From NCBI GenBank assembly GCA_037447655.1, contig JBBHKE010002980.1:1-64000 (forward strand): a stretch of DNA of 64,000 bases, read 5' to 3'. This document shows positions 24,600-38,251 of the stretch, piece after piece. Under the pieces are notes generated by a model. The model was not told the origin of the DNA and made no database searches. It saw nothing but the letters and a program-made list of their open reading frames with translations. A program made the position numbers and the translations under genes. Each line of letters starts with the position of its first letter. The first letter of the stretch is position 1. The DNA is from Zygnema cylindricum. Lineage: Eukaryota > Streptophyta > Zygnematophyceae > Zygnematales > Zygnemataceae.

Positions 24600-25241
24600 G
24601 GAGTTTTCATTTAACTAAAAATTTATACCATTTTATGATCGCTTTATTTAAATGCGTCTAATGCATTAAAAAACGAATGGCATTTGTTTTGCGGAAACAA
24701 TATGGTATTTATAACGGCAAAGATGCGTCTCGCTTCAAATCCATGGCGCACACAGCCGAAATCCCGGAGTGGTCGCGTTTTGTGACGTGGTGACCGGGCC
24801 ACGTGGAGGATGACTTTTGTCAAGGAATTCCGAGGAATCACGGACAAGTGGCAGAGCGTCCGCTTAATAGCCTTGGTACATAGGCCGTCAAAAGTACACC
24901 GGTAGTACTTTTTGGTACGGTACGATGGAATGGTCCGTACCGTAGATAGAAGTTATTAGAGGGAATCAAGACTTAGAAAATTTTGGTAGGTAGTCACCTC
25001 TCTCTTTGAGAGTTTGTACAAATTGGCATTTTTACTGCCTCATAACTTATCGGCTGGTTGGTCGTTTTCATTGATTCTTTTTGCTACGGACTCAGGGGAG
25101 TCCAGGCTGCATAGGGGTGCAGTCAAACTGTCATTTTGCCTTCCTGGACAGCAGTGGTTGTGGCTTGAAGTGGGTTAGTTAAATACTATATAGAGGCTTC
25201 CTGTATTCTGTGGTCCAATGGAGGACACATAATTGCAGATA
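24600..25241 (+). repeat. Copia LTR fragment (plus)
   Basis: The 3' end CAATGGAGGACACATAATTGCA and upstream text (CTCTCTTTGAGAG, GGACTCAGGGGAGTCC at 25088) match other LTRs of the family. The 5' limit is unclear because of the TA microsatellite. No primer-site match follows 25241. Confidence 0.7.
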
Positions 25242-26722
25242 TAAGGGTTGCAGTTGGAGTACGCAGTAGGAGTTTGAATAATCATAGGAAGAGAAACAGC
25301 CCCTGATCAGGAATCTTGTGAGGACTCGATGTTTGTGGCTACATTTGGGTGGGGAAAATAATGATATCATCACTTGGAGTGATTGTTCACATCAACAACT
25401 TTTCGGAAAGGGTGGAAATCAACCCAAAAACAACATTTGGCGCTGAGAATCTCAAAGTGAGAATGAAAAACGATACTCACTTGTCACACTTTACCGAACG
25501 CCGTATACCACACCCCCAAATTCATTATATCACAAAACCGATAAGAAGAAAATTAGAAGATGAAAACGACCAATCAAAATGCAAGTCGCCAATAAGTGGA
25601 CAAAAAAAATGAAATAAACATTAAATATGTAGAAAAAAAAGATCAATTAATGCACTCACGTTAACTACTCGAATGTGAAAATAGAAGAAAATAAACGAAA
25701 TAATATACATTTATATAAGAAAGAAGTCAAACGAGAATTAGCCAAAAAACAAAACAAAAGAAAAAGTCCAAAGTGGTGGACCCGACTAGGTAGCAATGAG
25801 AAAAATAAACACGCTAATTTTGGTACAAGAAAAAAGTTTACCAATATCCTTTATCTTGACTAACTAGCCATCATACTTTACGAGAAATAGAAAGAAAAAA
25901 ATGGAGGAAAACGAAACAAATAAACGATTGTTGCAAGTTCCAACCAACATTTGCTTATGGAAGAAGAGACAACTTTTTATCCTAAAAAATTACGGAAACT
26001 CGGTTTTCCGTACGAAAACCAATATTTTGTACTTAAACATACAAATGTATACCTCTACAATGAAAATTATTTGAAATTTATTTATACAACCTTATGAGTA
26101 GACATATCTCATCCTCTAGCCACTTTCAAAAAGGTGATATCACTCACATTTTCTCTTACTTCCTTGTCTCGATTTAAAAATATATATATGTTTTTTTATC
26201 TCACTTATTATCCTTTGGAAAGATTCGCTCACGTAATTTATTTTTCTCTAAAAAAATTAAAAAAAAATGGTGCACGGGAGAGGGAGAAAGAGTAGGAGAG
26301 GAAGAGGGGGAGAGAGGCGAGAGGGAGAGGAGAGACAACCAACTTAATTTTTCTCCTACCCTATTTAACACCCATCTCTCCCCCGCTCTCTTTCTCTCCT
26401 CCTATACAACCTACTTCAATCTATCCCTCCCTCTTTTTTCCCGCTCTCTCTCCGTCCCTCAATCCCTTCCACCCTCCTTCCCTCATACTCTCCCTATCTT
26501 CTTTGCAATCCATCGCTCCCTCACACCTTTCCTCCCGCACTACTCTCCCTCACTCCTCCCTCTTCTATCACCATCTCTAAATTTCCTTTCATTCTATCTC
26601 TTTGTCATCTATTTGGTCGTCTTTCTCTATCTCTATATCTCTCTTACTCTCTATCTCCCTCTCTCCTTCCCTCTCTCACTCCTCTCTATAGCTTTCTCTC
26701 TCTCTCATATCTCTCTTACTCT
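25242..26722. other. AT-rich stretch then CT-rich low-complexity DNA, no gene
   Basis: 25242-26250 is AT-rich without motifs. 26270-26760 is dominated by CTCTCC and TCTCTC runs, including a repeated block at about 26625-26690 and 26705-26755. Confidence 0.5.
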
Positions 26723-27975
26723 CTATCTCCCTCTCTCCTTCCCTCTCTCACTCCTCTCAAAAGCTTTCTCCACATATACAACAATGTATAGTATCCCATC
26801 CTCTCCTTGTAAGACATATACAAAATGATATGAGCTAATTCTCTTAAATCCCAGCCCAGTCAAAAACTCATCTAACTTCAAATTCCACTGACGCAGGGCT
26901 TGTTTTAGCCCATACAAAGATTTTATCAATTTACAAACTAATTCTTCCTTTCCTTTTTTAACATACATTTCAGGTTGTCTCATATAAATTGTTTCTTATA
27001 ACTCTTCATGCAAGAAGGTCGTTTTAACATCCATTTGATGTATTTTCATATTCTCTATAGCAGCTAGACTTAGCAAAATTCTGACAATGGGAAAACTGAC
27101 AACTGGAGAGAAGGTTTCCTCAAAGTCAATACCTTCTTTTTGATTATACCCCTTGGCCACTAATTTGGCCTTATACCTTTCGATGGTGTTGTCGCGGTTC
27201 AGCTTCACCTTGAATACCCATTTGCTGCAGATGGCTTTTTTGCCCGGAGGAAGATCCACCAGCTCCCATGTCTGTGCCTCCATAATAGACTTAATTTCAT
27301 TGTTTGCCGCCTCGATCCACTGATTTCTCTCAGGTGATGAGAAGGACTCCAGGATCGTTAGAGGCTCCTCTGTAGCTGCAAAATAAACAAAGTGAGAGCT
27401 TGCTTGCAGAATGTTGATAGATCTCTTTCCCTCGAAAATTTTGAGGCTGAAATCATCGGCAACCTCTGATTTTTCTGTTTAGTTTGAACCATAACTTGAG
27501 TTGGTACAGAGTGTGTAGCAGTTCCTTCCGCCTGAGGTGTAACTTGTGGTGAAGCATGCTGTGAAGGCACTAGAGGAATTGAAGGAAGAGGTGTCCCACT
27601 TGCCGGTGGAAAGTAGACTCGCTGCGTATGGTAAAAAATGACATATTCTTGCTTTTCCTTTGTCGGTTGATCTGGCACGTTAAAAAGGTCAACCGAATCT
27701 TGTTCATATTTAATTTGGATGTTCTTAGAGATAATGACTCTCTGCTTCTCAAATAAAAAAACTCTATATCCTTTTGCATTATCATCATACCCCATTAAAA
27801 TCCCAAGTAGGCCTTTAGCCTCCATTTTCCATCTATCCTGTGAAGTATCTAAAAGAAAACAATTGCTGCCAAAGATCTTAAAGTGACTAACATCAGATTT
27901 TTCTCGTGTCCAAAGCTCATAAGTTGTAGTGCTAACAGACCTAGAAGTTGTTGTTTTGAAAGTTACAGTCCTCAC
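26723..27975 (-). pseudogene. Copia integrase C-terminus and RT N-terminal half (minus)
   Basis: 27975-27358 carries the integrase tail and linker (FKIFGSNCFLLD, KGLLGILMGYDD). 27283-26996 begins RT ([37 protein letters not shown]). 26983-26762 continues (SLYGLKQALRQWN, IVVYVE) and then breaks off inside the YVDD motif. It shows the integrase tail that is missing from the intact element at 41629. Confidence 0.88.
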
Positions 27976-28380
27976 TAAGCCTCCTATGTGAGGGAAGTGT
28001 CTTCTGAGTACTTGGTTATGAACTTGTCACGTCACATGTACGTTAATTAGTATGGGACTGAGTAATAATACACGCTGACGTCCTACATCATGACAACCTA
28101 ATAGTTATCTGTGGCTATTCAATCCGTAGGTCACAAGTTCAAATCTGTTCTCATTCAACATTTTGATAAAATGCCCTCTATTTCAGTCTTCCACCTTCTT
28201 TATAAGGCTGCACCCGTGGCATACCTTTGATCCTCTATTTCTCTCTTTAAAGTAAAACTAAAGTAGAGAAGTGAACTGATAATTGCCTCTTTTCAACAAA
28301 TACCCTCAATATGAAACTTCAAACATAGTATAGGAATATTATAATTAGACTTCAACGCCAAAAAGATACCAACTGGAACT
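27976..28380. other. Junction DNA, probably an LTR fragment
   Basis: Contains AAGTTCAAATCTG near 28135, resembling the B-box part of the family's tRNA-like module, so this may be a truncated LTR. No gene. Confidence 0.3.
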
Positions 28381-30616
28381 GGAATGCCACAGTCGGAATG
28401 ATCTTGGTTCAAGTAAACACCTTGGAGGTGCAAAAGAGATCCTTTAGTGTGTAGGCATTGGCACCAAGAACAGACTGGAGGAAGCTTGAGGGATATGGAA
28501 ATTCATACCAGAACTTTGGAGGAAAATGGAAAGTGGGGGGGGGAGGCAATGGACACGAGAGGGGAACCCCAAGAGTATGTGTCTATTATTTCCATAAAAA
28601 GCCAAGACACTACATGGCTGATCGCACACAGTTGAGACTTAAATATCAAGGACGGACAACTGAAGAGCTGTCAATAAGGAAAGCAGAAGGCTCTTTTCAC
28701 TCAGGTGGTCGAATATGAAAAACATGAAAAAAGAACGGAGATAAAAGAGGAGGAGATGGAGGAGCTATTTCTCGATGAGAAGTTCGAGAAATAACAAAAA
28801 CAAAGAGAAAGCAAAAGTTTACTTTTGGAGGTATGAGAGAGACATTAGCGGAAGGATTTTAGATTGACTCAGGTGTTTAAATGCACGTGTAAAAATAAGA
28901 GTTGGTTCACTAAAATGAAGAAAATTCCCTTAGTAGGGATAAAGTATGGGGATAGAAGGGTAGTGAACACTTGCTTGGTAGGATTTTTAGATATAAATAT
29001 GAGCTTTACATCTCTCAGTTAAGTAAGAATCTAAGAATCTAATCTTAACCTCTAACTTAGATGACAAGCATTTTGTGACAAAGATATCCGAATCTAAGAA
29101 TCTAATCTTAACCTCTGACTTAGATGACTAGCATTTTGTGACAAGGATTTTGTGATAGGAACAAAGAAAACAATATTTACAGCTAACTTCAATGATGAAG
29201 TATATTTCATAACTAAAACGGGTAGACAAAGAATATTCCGTTTTTTTTTAAGTAATGGAGAGAAATGAGTTCACTACACTTGTGTAAATGAGATGATATT
29301 ATAGCATAACCGCGTAGGTTATGTTCACATTGATACGTGAAAAAAAATGAAATATAAAAAAATGATGGAAGGAAAAAGATATTAGAATGAAGTAACTATG
29401 GATGAATACAGTGGGTGTGCTAAAGGAAAGCTCCATAAACTTCCCTTTCCTAGAGCGACAACCTTCAAATGAGCGAAGGTCTTAGATCTGGTCCACACAG
29501 ATGTATGGGGACCTGCTCGGGTTCCATCAGACGGTGGAATGAGATACATGCTCACCATCACCGATGACTAGTTAAGGTACTCTCAAATATATTTTCGAAG
29601 ATCAATAACTAAGGATTTTAAAATATTTACAGCATACAAAGCATGGAGTGAAAAACTATATGAAACTCCCATAAAAAGGGATATAGAGTGAATAATTTGA
29701 AAATAAAATATGTCACTTCGGTAAAACATCTAGTGGTTATTGAGGAAGAAAAGACTTTAGATCCATTCAAAAAGAAAAAAATTGTGAAAACCATAATTAT
29801 ACAAGATCTGAACGTGGAAGGAAAAACTAATGTGAAAGAGGAGAGTTATCAACAACAAGAAAAAAAAAATACTTCCGGAAAAGAAGAAGCCATTCTAATA
29901 GAAAACTTCCCATTGACTTTGAGATCAAGGGAGAACTTGACGAAAACACAAAATCCGAGGAAAAGGGAGAAGATGAAGTCAAATTTCCAGCAAGGAATTT
30001 GAGAATACCCTCCATACCTACTACAATATTTTAAAAGAGAGAGATGGGCGATAAAAGACTACAAGAAAGACAAGTGAATAACAAACTAATCAAACTTTCT
30101 CATCCAGATGAACCTCAGACTTGCTTTGAGGCGATGAACAGTCAAGAAAGTGATAGATGGATCACCACCATTCACGAAGAAACAACATTTATAATGGAAA
30201 CAAAAACATCGAAATTGGTTGATTATCCCCCTGATAGAAAAAACCAATTGGATCTAAGTGGGTATTCAAGCTAAAACTAAATCCACAAAACTCTATTAAA
30301 TACATAAAGCTCGGTTAGTAGCTAAAAGGTACACACTTAAAGAGGGAATAGATTATAATGAGACTTTGTTCTAGTATTGAGATTTCTTTTAGTAAGGATC
30401 CTCATAAGTTTAGCGGCTACGGAAGAAATCGAAGTGTGTTAATGGACATTAAGACGACCTTTCTTAATGGTGATTTAGAAGAGGAAATATTTAGGAATCA
30501 ACCTTACGTATTTCTAGAGAAAAGAGAGGCGAGTGAGGTATGCAGGTTGATCAAGTCCTTATATGGACTCCACGACAAGCTCCACGGTAGTGGAACATCA
30601 AGCTTGACAAGTTTTT
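28381..30616 (+). pseudogene. Degenerate copia gag-pol (plus), 5' part
   Basis: Zinc-knuckle remnant (YYFHKKPRHYMAD, about 28590-28620), protease-like DSG near 28868, integrase (DLVHTDVWGPARVPSDGG near 29490) and RT start (DYPPDRK at 30220, MDIKTTFLNGDLEEEIF at 30442, LIKSLYGL at 30550) occur in the correct order in several frames. It contains a roughly 68-bp tandem duplication near 29030-29150. A solo LTR interrupts it at 30617. Confidence 0.85.
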
Positions 30617-31752
30617 TGTTGATGTTTGAGTATTTTATAAATCTATTTTAGGATAGGAAAATAGCAGAGACAGTCTGCCTCTAACTTCCTTCTCCAAGCC
30701 CCCACACTTGTCGTAGTCACTGAAGGTTGGATTGGGAGCTAGAGCCATGGCTGCCTAAGCTCACTAGAGAAGACAGGAGCTGATTTAGATAGATGTACCA
30801 AAAGGTACTTGACGAACCCAGGAATTGATCCTGGTACCTACCGTCGTCAAGTCACCCGTAGCCGATTGCTTTGTCCGTTTAGTCTAGGACTAGTGCTAAG
30901 GTATAATGGGTTTGATATGTATATAAACATTTACACGTAAGATCTTCCATTTAACTGGATTAGGGTTTATTGGACATAGAATCAGTTGTACTATTAATAC
31001 CGGACGAAACAAATAGTATAGACATTTGTTTCGACGGTCCTTATTTAATACCGATATCAATCAGACGGCCGTGGTTAGCGCCGGCTTCGCGGAAAGGACG
31101 ATTTGGCGGTTTGCGGACTTCGCCACTCCGGATGACACGTGGCAACATCATACGGGTTTACGGAATCTCCGGAACGGAAGACAACAAATCCGGATGTGAT
31201 AAATGTCGCATAATGTCGACGTCGTACACTGTCCGTACAGAAAGTACATCGATATCTATACTTTATTGTACGGTACAATCTTGTGATTGGTCAACACCTC
31301 AATACTAGGGGGTTTAGAGAGGGGTTTAGGACTAAGAATATTTTGGGTAGGTAGCCGCCTCTCCTAGAGAGCATCTTGTATATAAGGCAAACTTTGGCCA
31401 GCCATATCTATCAATTTACTTGACCATTTCAGTGATTCTTTTTGTTGCGAACTCAGGAGAGTCCAGGCTACAAAAGGGTGTAGTCGGTTAGAGTTTTTGT
31501 CTGCCAAGGTGACGGTATTTCGAAGGGAAAGTCAAAGTGGGTGAATGTGTCCAAATCTCATATTCTAACTTTGCATTCTGTGGTGAAACTAAGCACACAG
31601 AAAGTGTTATTTCACAGGGGTGAATCTATATTGGGGTTCTAACTGTCAAGGGGTTAGTAATTTGGGTTTATATCAACTTGGAGTCGGCACTATCTAGATT
31701 AGATTCTTTTGATCTGTGAATTCTGTGTGGCAATGGAGCCCATAGAATTTCA
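30617..31752 (+). mobile_element. Solo copia LTR, TSD TTTTT
   Basis: Starts TGTTGATGTTTGAG and ends CATAGAATTTCA, matching the end of the solo LTR at 48697-49969. TTTTT flanks both ends (30612-30616, 31753-31757). Removing it rejoins the host RT remnant: KLDKF before and a FLTKMGYIR-like reading after. It is an LTR-LTR recombination product nested in an older copia copy. Confidence 0.85.
30821..30885 (-). other. tRNA-like module, weak copy, in the solo LTR
   Basis: On the minus strand GGATCAATTCC (B box with one mismatch) is preceded by CGGCTACG and a poor A box. Same place and orientation as in the other LTRs. Confidence 0.45.
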
Positions 31753-32345
31753 TTTTTAACCAAGATGGGATATATCAGGAGCATTTAAGATCCACTCTAT
31801 TTATGTATTTGAATATAAAAAAATGGGTGATCACAATTGCAATTTACATAAATTATTTACAAGTGTGAAATAAATCACTGGAGAAGATTGATATTTAAAA
31901 GAGGCAGACGATATAGTATCAGGTGAGGGCAAGTACATTTTAGAATTCAAATAAAGAGGGATAAAAAAGAAAAAAACAATCAAACTAAAGCGAGGAATGA
32001 AACAATAGAAACATGCTTTTAAAAGCAAGCGGACAAGGTAAATAAATGTACAGCTCTATAGAGTTGAAAAAGAGTTAAAGGTAAATGGAGGGAGGGGTGG
32101 GATCTAAGCGTGGATAAGACATAAGAAATTAGAGACTAAAGTTTTCATGGGAAAATAGAGACTCAGGGGCGGTGATGTAAATATCAAAGTGAGAACAAAA
32201 CAAATTTAGAATTAAGAGGACAATACCATGAGGTTAAACCGAGGAAACAGGAAACATGCTTTATAAACTCCAAGCGAACAAGGTAAACCATCTACTCTCA
32301 ATAGAGTTGAAAAAAGTAAAAGGGAGAGGGAGGAAGCGATCTTAA
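31753..32345 (+). pseudogene. Degenerate copia pol (plus), continuation after the solo LTR
   Basis: Reads GKYILEFK and later text aligned to the intact copia RT around 44350-44500. A second partial repeat of the same segment lies at about 32195-32345. Many stops. Confidence 0.65.
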
Positions 32346-32539
32346 GCGATCAAATAAGACATAGATAAAAAAATTTATTCTAATATTGTATGGGAAAAGT
32401 GTACAGTTTCATCTACTTTATGGGTAGCTAGGCACGATATAGGTTGGAGTTGAGTGAGGAGTTGAATCCGGGAAGAAAACACCAGTCAGGGAATCTTGTG
32501 AGGATAATGTTTGTGGCTACCTTTGGGTGGGCAAAGCGG

Positions 32540-33238
32540 GATTTTAGGGTCATATAAGAGTCTTTTAACTTATAAACACATGAAATCTATACACAATGAA
32601 ATTTAGCCTGTAGGAACTACTAAGTAGGTAGCATTGGGAGAAGCATAGAAACAAATCAATAGATTAGACAGGTTTAGGCAGTTTGAGAAATGTAGTTATA
32701 CTCAAGAGGCCACAAGGCGTAAGCCGAAGTGAGCGTCGATCGGAATAAAAATTGTTCCTACAGACTATCTTTAATAAAGTTGCATTCTCCTTCTATGTTC
32801 TATAATAAGAATCCTAATAAAGAATGTACAAAGAGTTCTGATCAAATAAAGTTATGCTTCTTTTATGAATCTTGAGAGTATTCTGAGTCTGAGAGTGATC
32901 TGCATGCCATTTCCATGAGATAATTGTTCTAAGTGCCTTGGTGCACTTTATATCTTTCTATCTGTCACCTTGTGATGAAATGCCTAAATAAGTGGTGCAA
33001 TGAGATGTTACAGTATTGTTGATTTCCACCACAAAGTGTCGCTCTGTGCTTCTAACACAATATACTCAAAAGTAAAGTTGGCGGAATCGTCGTCAGATTC
33101 CGTACAAGTCGATTCGTCGCGTCACGTCACGTCATGTCACATCGCGTCACAAAATGTGAATCGGTAAAATTTTGCTAGTACAAGTGAATCGCTGCCGGTA
33201 CAAATAAATCGCCAAAGATCGCACTAAATCCAACACTC
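32540..33238 (-). repeat. LTR of a pol-less copia-type element, copy A
   Basis: Matches the LTR pair at 39027-39729 and 57360-58063 over nearly its whole length and ends (plus) AAATCCAACA before CTCCCACTCGATG. The outer TGTCA end is eroded. Confidence 0.85.
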
Positions 33239-36200
33239 CCACTCGATGTTTCGGTGATGCGTTTGGTATGAAATCGTCCTAGATGACGTTTCGTCAAAGT
33301 CGCAAAACTCTCGTTCGATATTCTTGCGGAATATTTCAGTTAACTGTCATACAGTTGGGTCAGTACGAAGTCGATACAATTTGTCGCTTCGTCGATTTTT
33401 GATAGTATTCGTTCCATTCGATGTATGATATTATGGGAACCGTGTGACATCATACTTTTGTCGCGCATGTCGTTGCAAAGTCCTTGTGTTGTCGCTCGAA
33501 CGACTTGCAAAATTTCGTCCGTCGTATCAGATTGCAATGGCGATGGAATTTCGACAACCCCCAACGCGCGACTCCAAATGTAATTCGCGCCTTCGTCGCA
33601 CTGCATCAAAAAAAACAGTCCGTACTTTTACCACACATTTATCAGTCATTATTTTCAAGTATAGATTCAATTTGACCACTGGAATTTTTTTTCTTCTCTA
33701 TTTTCTCTTTTAGGGTTTCTTCTAAGTCTTCTGTTCTCCTCAGACTATCATATCTTGGCACGTCTTTTTGAAGAATAAGACTTAGGTTCTTTTTAATGAC
33801 ATATGGAATTCTTGCGTCCTTTCGCCCAGCCACGGCTTCCGCTGTTTTCTTTGCATTGAAACTTGTGATTCGCGGTTGCTCTTGATTTTCTTCCTCTCGA
33901 ATTATGAGGTAAGAATTCTTGACTCCTCAACTCTTACAATTTTGACATGACTCTGTATCCTCTTTCGTGCTCCCTTTTGGTAGTTATTTTCTTAGGTCAC
34001 CTTGTGTATTATTTTCTTTTTGACTGCTTCCTTTGAAGGTTCTATATGAGGTTCATTGAAGTAATTTTCATCTTTAGACTCATTTGATCTACGGATTCTA
34101 ACATATTTTTTCTTGTCTCCTGTTGAGTTTGAGTTGCCAGTTTTCTATGTTGCAAGATTGAAATCTGACATAACTTTAACATGGGAACTTAAAGGTTTGA
34201 AACTAATCTTTTGTTCTTTCCCATCACTCCTTTTGCTGTGCTTGGCGTTTTCAAGTGCTCTCCGCTTTTTATTGTGGCCTTCTCAATTTCGCCCGCATCT
34301 GGACTCTTTGAAATGGATGATTTCAAAGGACATTCCTGGCATTAAGGTGAGAAACCTTGTCATTCACATCCAATTTGTCCCAATATGTTAGTTCTGGTCA
34401 ACAAAACATCTCTATATGTTTTGACTTTACAAGCCTTGACCTTCGATTTTTCTCCTACCATACACACTAATGTGGTGCTTTCTTTGACAGGTTTCAATTT
34501 CACCGAATATGTGGAGAGACCCGTGGGTGTTCTCCTCGAATCTGCTCCTACTGGCTTTGAACTCCCTCTAAATACTTGGTAAGATTTTCCCTTTCTTTTG
34601 GTGTCAATGTTCTGCCTTTGTTGCACGCTGCTCACGCACAATGAGCTGGAGAGTTCTGTAAGGTCCTCACTGACAAGCACTGATTGAAATTTGATCTATG
34701 CTTTTCTTTGTGATTAGGTACTTTGTTTTTTCTGACCTTTCCACTCTTTCTCTCCAATTTGCAAAGCTTACCTTCTTCATGGCGGTAGGAGTTCCTCTTA
34801 GAGTGGAACTCCTTCAAATTCGCCTTTGGGGGTCGACTTGGTCTTCGGCTAATCCCCGATTTTCTTCCCTCTTGGATGGAGGCATGGTAAGTTATTTTCC
34901 ATCGTCTCCTCTTCAGCTGAAAGCATTTTTGCATCAGCTGGCTGATCATGTGAAAGTTCTGCAAATTTGGCTATGGTCTCTTTCACAAATGTCTCTTGCA
35001 CATTTCCTCTTAGAATGCTTTTTTGCAAGGTTACCGTTTCTGAGCCACTCTTCCTCTCTGTTGCAGATTCGCCTCCTTTGGTTTGTCGTCCTTTGATTGA
35101 CGATCCTTTGGTGTTGAAGCGAGCGCCTTCGCTGGAGATGGTGAGCTGAGGGGTTGTATTGTGCGGCTGACTCGTCGAATGTCTCCTTGGAATCTACTTC
35201 ATGATGTGATCACTTCTTGGTGAGTCCTCTCCTGCGCCTGTGTGACTCCCACTGGTGAATGCATTTTGATCTTTGTTTCCCAATGCTACATTTCTGATGT
35301 CTCTTTTCGATCTCTGTTTAGTCTCTGCACTGACTCTTTTCCCTCTAAACTTTTGTGATTTCTCTCTTTATATTTCTCTCCAGTCTTATGGATCTGACCC
35401 TTTTGAATTCTATTTTGCAGGTTGACTTTTCTGTCTTCCCCGCCTTGGTCCATGTGAACGTTAACTGAGTTCAAATGACCCCTTGTAGCCCAATGGCTAC
35501 CTCTTACATCATTACTCCTCATGTACCTCTGATTGGTCTCAACTCTTTCTACTTGGTGAGTTCTTTCACCTTTGTAAATGAGAGTTTTGATCCTTTTATC
35601 TGTATGTCAATGAATTTGGTCTACCTTGTTCGTCTAGAAACTCGCGTAGCAACTTGCTTTACTGTTTGACTTCTGAATTTCTTTTCAAATATTTTGACTT
35701 CTAATAAAACAATTGACTTGCCATCGTCTATGACCAGCTTTCCGCTAAGAGTCATTTGGCTATTTTTTGTTTTACTAAGTCTTTCAGTGCTTTTGTTGCT
35801 TGGTTTCTCTATTTTTGACAGGTTTTTCCGTTCATAGACCTTAGATTCCTTTTTGGAATCTGGTGACGATGGCGGTGAAGAAGTAGGCGGCTAGATCTCG
35901 TTCTTTGGTACATGGAGCTGTTTGATCTTTGTCACTTTGTGACGAAGTCTACTTGGTCAATGTTCCTCCCCTTTTATCCACGCCTCTCTCCTCCCACTCC
36001 ATCTTTGCTTGTCATTGTGAAATGTCACTCTCGTATTTGTGACCACGCTTTCCTTACAATTTTTGGAATCGCGCCAAAAATTTTGTGTAGATTGACATTC
36101 AGTTTTAAACTTAGTTTTGAACTTTCTGCTTCTTCTTTGCAGGTTTCTCATGTCCATCCTTTCGTCTCTCAGAGTCGTCGCCTGCTGCAATGTTGTTGCT

Positions 36201-36758
36201 GCGGCTAAGCTCCGGGTCTGCCATTGGTCCTCCGATCTATGCGTTCATTGGTCCTCCGATCTCTGCGTTCTTGTTGCAGTGAGCCATAATGCCTTACTCT
36301 ACGGCAAGCCCATCCAACCCATCCTCACTTTCCTCACTAGAAGTGAGTTCGATTGTTCTGATTTGGTTGCTGTGTAGTCTTCGGATTTGGTCTAGTCTCT
36401 TTGTGTTGGCGAGTTGCATTGGTCAAGTTTGTCTTCCTTAGTTTTCTGTGATACTTTGACAACCTCCTCTCCTTGCATGTTCGATGCATGCCTCGAAGAG
36501 ATAATCCTCCTTTTCACTGTGGAGGGAACTCTTTTGTCTGTCACACTTTTGACTTCTGACTCCGTCTTCTCCTCGGCTGTTTGCATGCTCTTGGAAAATC
36601 TTGGAATCCTTGTCAATTTGTGCCTCCTCGGTGCTGTTGGAAGCAGATTCCAACACTGCGATCAGTGCTTCGCTCCACGTCCATGCCCTCGGATTTCTGT
36701 ATGACCTGGTAAGATTTCCTTTGATGTCATCCGGGATAGATAGGATTAGTAGCAATGN
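33239..36758 (-). mobile_element. Interior of pol-less element, copy A
   Basis: About 3.5 kb aligning to the interior of the element at 39027-58063 (39730-40428 plus 54569-57359). Shared minus-strand reading fragments include IIHRMER and SKID...ATNCIDF, GADSRRTPT and an eroded gag stretch near 36440-36758. No RT, integrase or RNase H motifs were found. It ends at the assembly gap before the 5' LTR. Confidence 0.7.
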
Positions 36759-36768
36759 NNNNNNNNNT
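36759..36768. other. Assembly gap (10 N)
   Basis: Ten N bases. Left of it is element copy A; the sequence to the right does not continue that element, so the join is a scaffold gap of unknown true size. Confidence 0.99.
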
Positions 36769-38150
36769 GTACGAGTCGTCGATTTGGCTTTGATATATTT
36801 CCATATTAGAACATGACTCCAGAGAACCACTGTAACTCCGCGAAGCAAATGTAACTGACTTCAGATGAAAAAAACAATCGAGACGTACAGTAAAGCTCAT
36901 GGTTGCAAATGAGTCTATAGCAAAAAAAAGGATGGAAAATAAAAAATAATTAAAGTAACAAAAAAATGATGTATATATATGACAAATGAGGGGAAGATAG
37001 ACTTTTAAATATTGACCGACAGTGAGATGAGAATAGATATCCAGAAATAGCTTGTTCACTCACTTATGGTGGTTTTACGTAAGCTTTTTCCTTTCTAAGT
37101 AGTTGACGTTACGAGCCCTTAAAAGAGAAATGTTGGTTGCAGAGCTAACAAAAAAAGTAGACTTCAGTCAATGTAAACGAAGCGCCTCAATGTCACCAAG
37201 AGACCTCAGTACAAGATTATACCTTTATATAGTTTCGGTTTAGCTGCTGAGCATGTCACACCAGGCATGTGAGAACACGGATAACAAGAGCATAGAAGGT
37301 ACAATACCGTACATATCCGCATGTGTGAACTGAAGTATAGCTGATTAGGGTAAGGGAAGATGTACGTCATAGGACCACGTGTCTGTCGTTTGGACTGAAA
37401 GACAAGGAAAAGAAAGTTTGAAGCGGCACTATAAGTCTGAACAGGAAAAACATGAACTAGATAAATGTCGTGGCTCATTCCCGGCGTAGCCGCAAGCTTG
37501 GAATGAGATGGCACATAGGCAAACACGTGGAGGTACATCCTGCGTGGCGTACGGAAAGACAGTGGCCCCCTCCGTGGGTGAGTGCCCTACCTGGTGTTGA
37601 ACTGTGGCCCTAGCGGCGCAGTCTCTGGTGAAGCTTCGTTTCCTTTCATGGGATGTCCCGGAGCCACTACTGGCACGCGGAAAGGGATATGTACATGTTG
37701 TGATGGTACGGCATTGCCAAAGAGATTGCGCTCATACGGAATAAAGCACAATATGCCATATCAACTGGGCGGCATTACCGTCGCTTTTTCCAATATCACT
37801 CGTATTCACAAAAAGTCTGATCCACAGTATTAAAAATAGAGATTTTAAGATTGTGTCGATGTCCACGTAGACAGTTGTTTTTGTACACGCAATTGCACGA
37901 GGTAATGCCTTACATCGGAGAAAAACAACAGTGGAAAGTGCATTGCATTTTCCTGGATTGTCGGCCTCCACGTTGGTGTATACATCAAGAATTGAAACAG
38001 TACATGAAACTGCAGAATCCACACGTGTCTGAGATCAGAACGAGTTTCGACCAGAAAGTTGAGGGTGTGCTTCAGGCGTGCGTCGTTTTGTGTGGCCTGG
38101 CATTCACCGTGCGAAAAGCCGCGTACCTTACCTGTACTGAAGTTTGTTTT
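36769..38150. other. No recognisable gene
   Basis: Short frames at 37206-37538 (minus) and 37851-38159 (plus) have no motif. Confidence 0.35.
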
Positions 38151-38251
38151 GGGAATTGATCATGGCAGTGACTGTTTTGGTTGCGCACAGTCACTTACGT
38201 CATTTTGTCAAAAATTGTACGTTCTAAGTACACATTGGTATAAGTAAAGTA

